In this document: positions 4,799 through 7,730 of the stretch, piece by piece
Position numbering within the stretch: the stretch's first letter is position 1
How the letters are laid out: every line of letters starts with the position of its first letter
The notes under the pieces: model-generated
Seen by the model: the letters and a program-made list of their open reading frames with translations, nothing else
The model's database searches: none
What the model was told of the DNA's origin: nothing
Translations under genes and position numbers: made by a program
Assembly (NCBI GenBank): GCA_947304475.1
Contig: CAMZBE010000056.1
Span: forward strand, 1 to 7,730
Direction of reading: 5' to 3'
DNA length: 7,730 nucleotides
Source: an uncultured Clostridia bacterium
Lineage (GTDB): Bacteria > Bacillota > Clostridia > Oscillospirales > CAG-272

Positions 4799-6018
4799 GT
4801 GGGAAAAAAATTTTTTATTATATTTATAAAGGTCAGGTCGTTTCCGGTTCGGGTTCGGGCTCGGTTTTTTTGTCGTCGGTTACGGGAAGGTCCTTCAATG
4901 TCAGGTAGTATTCGTCGTTCAGCGGGTATCCGCGTTCCATCAACCGACGGCTCTCGACGTTTTCGATCAGCGCGTTGAGCGAAGCGAAGATAGGAACCGA
5001 AAAAGAGCGACAAACAGATGGTCAGCCCGATATTGGGACGCAGACGCTTGCGAAGAAAGAAGGGCTCCGCCAGAATACGGTAGACGAGATGAAGAATGAA
5101 CAGGATCAAAAAGAGCGGAAGAGCGTACGGACGGTTCAGAACCAGCATGACGACGGGAAGGAGAACGACGAGCAAGATCATACCGAAATCCGGCATCATA
5201 TCGAACGCGAAGACCAGAATGGTGATGAGCGCCCGGAACGGGATACCGAAGATCAGGCAGAGAAGATAGGTAATCACGGAGAGAAAAATCGAAGACACAA
5301 TGCGGACCGAGAGATACTCCATAAAGTAGAAGTACGTCCGTTTCACTCCTCCGTAGAAGCGCGTCGTGACTTTGCCTGGAAGCCGCGAGACCAGGATCTT
5401 CGCTGTGATCGAAGTGATCAAGCGGCGGAAAAGCAGGCAGTACGCGGCAAGAACGAAGCCGAGAAAGATCGCCGAGGTTTCGTTCGCGATATTCGAGACG
5501 TACCGGGCGGCGAAAGCGGTCAGCGACTGTTCGCCCGTCGGGCTGAAGGTATCCGCGAGATAATCGACGAGCGACTCGTAGATCGGAAGCAGGATCTCGG
5601 AATCCTTCACGTTGGTCTCGATCCAGTCGCGCGAAGCGGCGATCGCGGGGTTCAGATCCGCCTGCAGTTCGGCAAAACTGTTGCTGAACGACGGAATGAT
5701 CGAGAAAACAAACAGGAACAGAACGGCGAGAAGCAGCAGTTCCGCCAGAATGACGGCGCCGACGCGTGCGAAGGGAAGACGGCGTTGCGTCTTAAAAACG
5801 TGACGCGTTAAAAACCGCTCGAAGAAGCGCATGGGCGGCACGCTGATAAAGGCGAACAAAAGAGCGTAAAAGACGCATTTGATCTTGCCGAAGAACCAGG
5901 AGAATCCGGCGAAAACGGCGGGAAGATTGAAGATGAACGCCGCATAGAGAAGTCCGAAGGTGATGACGATCAGCGCGTACGCCGCGTAGGTGTTGTATTT
6001 GGTGTTGTTGAGTTTCAC
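4795..6018 (-). CDS. Divergent AI-2E family membrane protein, frame disrupted near the C-terminus
   Basis: As it reads now this is a 407-residue frame. Residues 1-341 are a polytopic membrane protein with hydrophobic segments near 12-32, 34-60, 86-109, 182-198, 235-260, 262-294 and 298-314, arranged like AI-2E (PF01594) proteins such as its upstream neighbour. After Gly341 the frame gives 66 Arg-rich residues that do not look native. The expected C-terminus is found one base away in another frame (4997-4833). Starting at GTG 6018, which overlaps the upstream stop (GTGA) and has GGAGGG at 6030-6025, it is translationally coupled. Family motifs are weak: MMPDFG (274-279) stands where the neighbour has IIPYFG. 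Members are permease-like and named for autoinducer-2 export, but the substrate here is unknown. It may be a recent pseudogene or an assembly error. Confidence 0.8.
   Translation of the reverse strand: MKLNNTKYNTYAAYALIVITFGLLYAAFIFNLPAVFAGFSWFFGKIKCVFYALLFAFISVPPMRFFERFLTRHVFKTQRRLPFARVGAVILAELLLLAVLFLFVFSIIPSFSNSFAELQADLNPAIAASRDWIETNVKDSEILLPIYESLVDYLADTFSPTGEQSLTAFAARYVSNIANETSAIFLGFVLAAYCLLFRRLITSITAKILVSRLPGKVTTRFYGGVKRTYFYFMEYLSVRIVSSIFLSVITYLLCLIFGIPFRALITILVFAFDMMPDFGMILLVVLLPVVMLVLNRPYALPLFLILFILHLVYRILAEPFFLRKRLRPNIGLTICLSLFFGSYLRFAQRADRKRREPSVDGTRIPAERRILPDIEGPSRNRRQKNRARTRTGNDLTFINIIKNFFPT
4804..4830 (-). promoter_or_regulatory. AT-only tract upstream of the rpsF -35 box (possible UP element)
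   Basis: These 27 bases are almost purely A and T (TATTATA, then A- and T-runs) in an otherwise GC-rich region. They lie just upstream of the -35 hexamer, where the RNA polymerase alpha subunit contacts UP elements. The A6T6-type run could also be a weak transcript end for the AI-2E genes, but it has no GC stem. Confidence 0.45.
4833..4997 (-). pseudogene. Displaced 3' segment of the AI-2E gene in a shifted frame
   Basis: Reading leftward from GTT at 4997 gives 54 residues ending at TGA 4835-4833. The start, VPIFASLNALIENVESRRL, aligns with APLFSVLYTIVKEHTERRL in the upstream AI-2E protein. It then continues MERGYPLNDEYYLTLKDLPV and ends in an acidic EPEPEPETT tail, like the acidic tail of the neighbour. 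This is the natural end of the gene. The shift relative to the main frame is +1. The motif that should join the parts (neighbour residues about 338-346) is absent. Confidence 0.72.
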
Positions 6019-7412
6019 GTCTCGCCCTCCGTTTCTTCGTCGGGCGGAACGGGTTCTGCACCGCTTTCGGTTTCGTCTTCGTTCCGGGGTTCGGCCGTCT
6101 CGTCCGGGGCTTGCGTTTCGTCGGGGACGGCGACGTCGGTCGGCGTTTCTTTCTCGCCGCTTTCAGTCGCGTCTACGGTAGTGTCTTCGGTTTTGGCGGG
6201 AAGAGACGCGGAGACGGTTTCGGTGAAGCGTTCGGGTGACATACCGACCGACTCCTCGAATACCGTTACCGGGTTCAGATCGGCGTAGGCGGCGGTCTCG
6301 GTCGGGAGATTTCTCTTTTCAAGACGCCGTTCGGTATGTTCTTTCACGATGGTATAAAGAACGCTGAACAGCGGAGCCCCGATCAGCATCCCGACGAAGC
6401 CGAAGAAACTGCCCATAATCGTAATCGAAATGACCACCCAGAGCGATTTGATACCGATCGCGTTTCCGACGATCTTCGGACCGATGACGTTGCCGTCGAT
6501 TTGTTGAATGATCAGGATGATGACGGCGATCCAGATCGCCTTTGCAGGGCTTTCTGTCAGGACGAGGATAACGCAGGGGATCGCGCCGATGATCGGACCG
6601 AAATACGGAATGATATTCGTAACGCAGATCACGGCGGCGAGCAGGGGATAATAGGGCATACGGAAGATCCAGAAGACGAGAAAGGAAAGTGCGCCGATGA
6701 TCACCGAATCGAAGATTTTTCCGATGAAAAAGCGACCGAAGGTACGGTCGGCGAGGCGTGCGACCTCCATCGTCGAATTGAAACGTTTTGGTTTTAGGAT
6801 CGAGGCGAGTAGTTTCTTGACCGACGCGAGCAGATGTTCCTTGTGGAGCAGAACGAAGAAAGAAATGACCGAACCGACGGCGAAGAGAAGCAGCCAGAGC
6901 GCGAAACGCCCGCCGATGGTGCCAAGGTAAGAAAGGAACGACGCGGTGTGCTCGCTCACGCGAGCGATCAGTTCCTCGGTTTCGATGCCGAACGAGTCGC
7001 TCAGGCGCGAAATGGCGCTCTGTATAAAATCCGAAGTACTGTCGACGATCACGCCGTAGTTCTTCACGATCTGCGGGAAGATCAGAAGTCCGATTAGGAA
7101 CAGGAAAAGCGCGACGATAAGATAAGAAATGACAAGAGAAAGAACGCGGCGGAGCATGGGGGAGATGCGTGCCTTCCTGACTTTGATCGGACCGATCACG
7201 CGCCTCTCGATCAATTTGAGCAGCGGGTTGATGACGTATGCGAGCGAAAGACCGTACACGATCGGAGAGATCACGCGCAAAAAGCCGCGCAAAGCGGCGT
7301 AGACGACGCCGATATGCACGACGATCGAAATGCCGGTCAATGCGATCGCAAGAACGGCACAGGCGTAGATCGCCTCGGTCGTATTCTTTTTGTTCCAGTG
7401 AATCTTGAACAT
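6015..7412 (-). CDS. AI-2E family transporter/permease
   Basis: This is a 465-residue inner-membrane protein of the AI-2E (PF01594) family. Hydrophobic segments lie near 14-36, 44-62, 89-113, 170-190, 235-252, 255-288, 293-303 and 322-358. Family hallmarks are GKIFDSVIIG (231-240), IIPYFGPIIGAIP (267-279), QQIDGNVIGPKIVG (303-316) and the glycine-rich GSFFGFVGMLIGAP (334-347). Residues from about 370 onward form a hydrophilic tail rich in Glu, Thr, Pro and Asp, probably cytosolic and disordered. The family includes proteins named for autoinducer-2 export and others linked to ion transport, so the substrate is not predictable. ATG 7412 has GAAAGGGG (7425-7418) with 5-base spacing. It is first of a two-gene unit with the paralogue downstream, driven by the promoter at 7445-7473. 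Confidence 0.9.
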   Translation of the reverse strand: MFKIHWNKKNTTEAIYACAVLAIALTGISIVVHIGVVYAALRGFLRVISPIVYGLSLAYVINPLLKLIERRVIGPIKVRKARISPMLRRVLSLVISYLIVALFLFLIGLLIFPQIVKNYGVIVDSTSDFIQSAISRLSDSFGIETEELIARVSEHTASFLSYLGTIGGRFALWLLLFAVGSVISFFVLLHKEHLLASVKKLLASILKPKRFNSTMEVARLADRTFGRFFIGKIFDSVIIGALSFLVFWIFRMPYYPLLAAVICVTNIIPYFGPIIGAIPCVILVLTESPAKAIWIAVIILIIQQIDGNVIGPKIVGNAIGIKSLWVVISITIMGSFFGFVGMLIGAPLFSVLYTIVKEHTERRLEKRNLPTETAAYADLNPVTVFEESVGMSPERFTETVSASLPAKTEDTTVDATESGEKETPTDVAVPDETQAPDETAEPRNEDETESGAEPVPPDEETEGET

Positions 7413-7444
7413 AACGGCCCCTTTCGGAAGTGTTCGCCGATTAC

Positions 7445-7473
7445 ATTATATAATAAAACGGAACTTAATTCAA
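7445..7473 (-). promoter_or_regulatory. Sigma-A promoter of the AI-2E gene pair
   Basis: In transcript orientation TTGAAT (7473-7468) and TATAAT (7450-7445) are 17 bases apart: a perfect -10 and 4 of 6 in the -35. The start point would be near 7436-7439, giving a short leader of about 25 bases before ATG 7412. Confidence 0.75.
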
Positions 7474-7524
7474 TATGTTTCCCGAAAAAGATTGCGTCGG
7501 GGGCGGCAAAATCGAAAATGGGAG

Positions 7525-7553
7525 TTGCAATCCGAAAGAAAATGGTGTATAAT
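7525..7553 (+). promoter_or_regulatory. Sigma-A promoter of nadC
   Basis: TTGCAA (7525-7530) and TATAAT (7548-7553) are 17 bases apart. The -10 is perfect and the -35 matches 4 of 6. It faces away from the AI-2E promoter. Between the two -35 boxes is a weak inverted repeat, CCCGA (7481-7485) with TCGGG (7497-7501), too short to call an operator. Transcription should start near 7560. Confidence 0.75.
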
Positions 7554-7559
7554 CTATCG

Positions 7560-7638
7560 TGATAAACTGCGGGTATAGGGCGATCGAACGGAAAACGCAG
7601 GTTTTCACCCGTGGGAATAAAAAAGAAGGAAAACGAAC
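7560..7638 (+). promoter_or_regulatory. nadC leader with possible small fold
   Basis: About 78 bases separate the likely start point from nadC. CTGCG (7567-7571) can pair with CGCAG (7596-7600), and CGGGT (7570-7574) can pair with ACCCG (7607-7611). The two share bases, so they are alternative pairings or a shortened H-type pseudoknot. AGAAGGA (7624-7630) is the nadC ribosome binding site. I recognise no known riboswitch or NAD-repressor operator. Confidence 0.25.
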
Positions 7639-7730
7639 ATGAAAGAACTCCTTATGTCGGACGACGTCGAAAAATTGATCCGGACCGCGCTTCGCGAGGA
7701 CATCGGAACGGGGGATATCACGACCTCCTC
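7639..7730 (+). CDS. nadC: Nicotinate-nucleotide pyrophosphorylase (quinolinate phosphoribosyltransferase), N-terminus only
   Basis: Only the first 30 residues are in the window. They contain the NadC N-terminal signature ALREDIGTGDITT (17-29), preceded by a short helix DDVEKLIRT. NadC condenses quinolinate with PRPP to give nicotinate mononucleotide, the last step of de novo NAD precursor synthesis. ATG 7639 is placed 8 bases after AGAAGGA (7624-7630). A second in-frame ATG at 7654 has no good site upstream. The gene has its own promoter at 7525-7553. Whether nadA or nadB follows cannot be seen. Confidence 0.85.
   Translation, partial: MKELLMSDDVEKLIRTALREDIGTGDITTS

Noticed and set aside
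4804..4832. A/T run after the AI-2E gene as an intrinsic terminator
   Set aside because: The symmetrical A-run/T-run has no GC-rich stem. It fits an UP element for the rpsF promoter better.
4975..5811. 278-codon plus-strand frame opposite the AI-2E gene
   Set aside because: Its product is a monotonous charged string (Glu, Asp, Arg, Lys, Gln), which is what the complement of a hydrophobic membrane gene gives. No binding site or domain is seen.
1..7730. Mobile element, CRISPR array, toxin-antitoxin or defence island
   Set aside because: No transposase, integrase, repeat-spacer pattern, terminal repeats or paired small toxin/antitoxin genes were seen. The content is housekeeping genes plus a membrane-protein pair.

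Overview
The window is a GC-rich housekeeping stretch of a bacterial chromosome, most likely from an uncultured Gram-positive of the Clostridia. The evidence is the rpsF-ssb-rpsR order, a zinc-ligand (Cys-rich) S18, strong AAGGAGG-type ribosome binding sites, sigma-A promoters close to TTGACA-N17-TATAAT, TGA used as stop, and the methylerythritol-phosphate (MEP) isoprenoid route. The high GC does not fit the classical low-GC Bacillus or Clostridium genera. The assignment is an inference; there is no rRNA gene here.

Layout. 2-241 (+) is the 3' end of an unrecognised beta-rich protein. 258-1495 (+) is an ispD-ispF pair that overlaps by 4 bases. 1496-1693 has no gene but contains three consecutive hairpins and may hold a structured leader for rpe. 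1694-3306 (+) is rpe followed closely by a D-2-hydroxyacid (glycerate/hydroxypyruvate-type) dehydrogenase. Two hairpins at 3309-3404 separate this from the leftward operon rpsF-ssb-rpsR (4689 down to 3418). That operon starts from a textbook-consensus promoter, and its leader matches the S6:S18 autoregulatory RNA architecture, with the rpsF Shine-Dalgarno inside a stem. Further right, two tandem AI-2E-family (PF01594-like) membrane proteins run leftward (7412 to about 4833). At 7639-7730 (+) nadC begins, transcribed divergently.

The most notable irregularity is in the downstream AI-2E gene. Its reading frame is broken near 4997: the expected C-terminus (ending at 4833) lies in another frame, and a glycine-rich motif present in its neighbour is missing. 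This suggests a small deletion between short repeats, or an assembly error. The unshifted frame runs through the intergenic spacer and stops inside the -35 box of the rpsF promoter.

I see no mobile element, CRISPR array, toxin-antitoxin or defence module, and nothing that amounts to a new multi-gene system. The leads worth checking are RNA-level (leaders of rpsF, rpe, nadC and the ssb-rpsR gap), the broken AI-2E gene, and the acidic tails on S6 and the first AI-2E protein.
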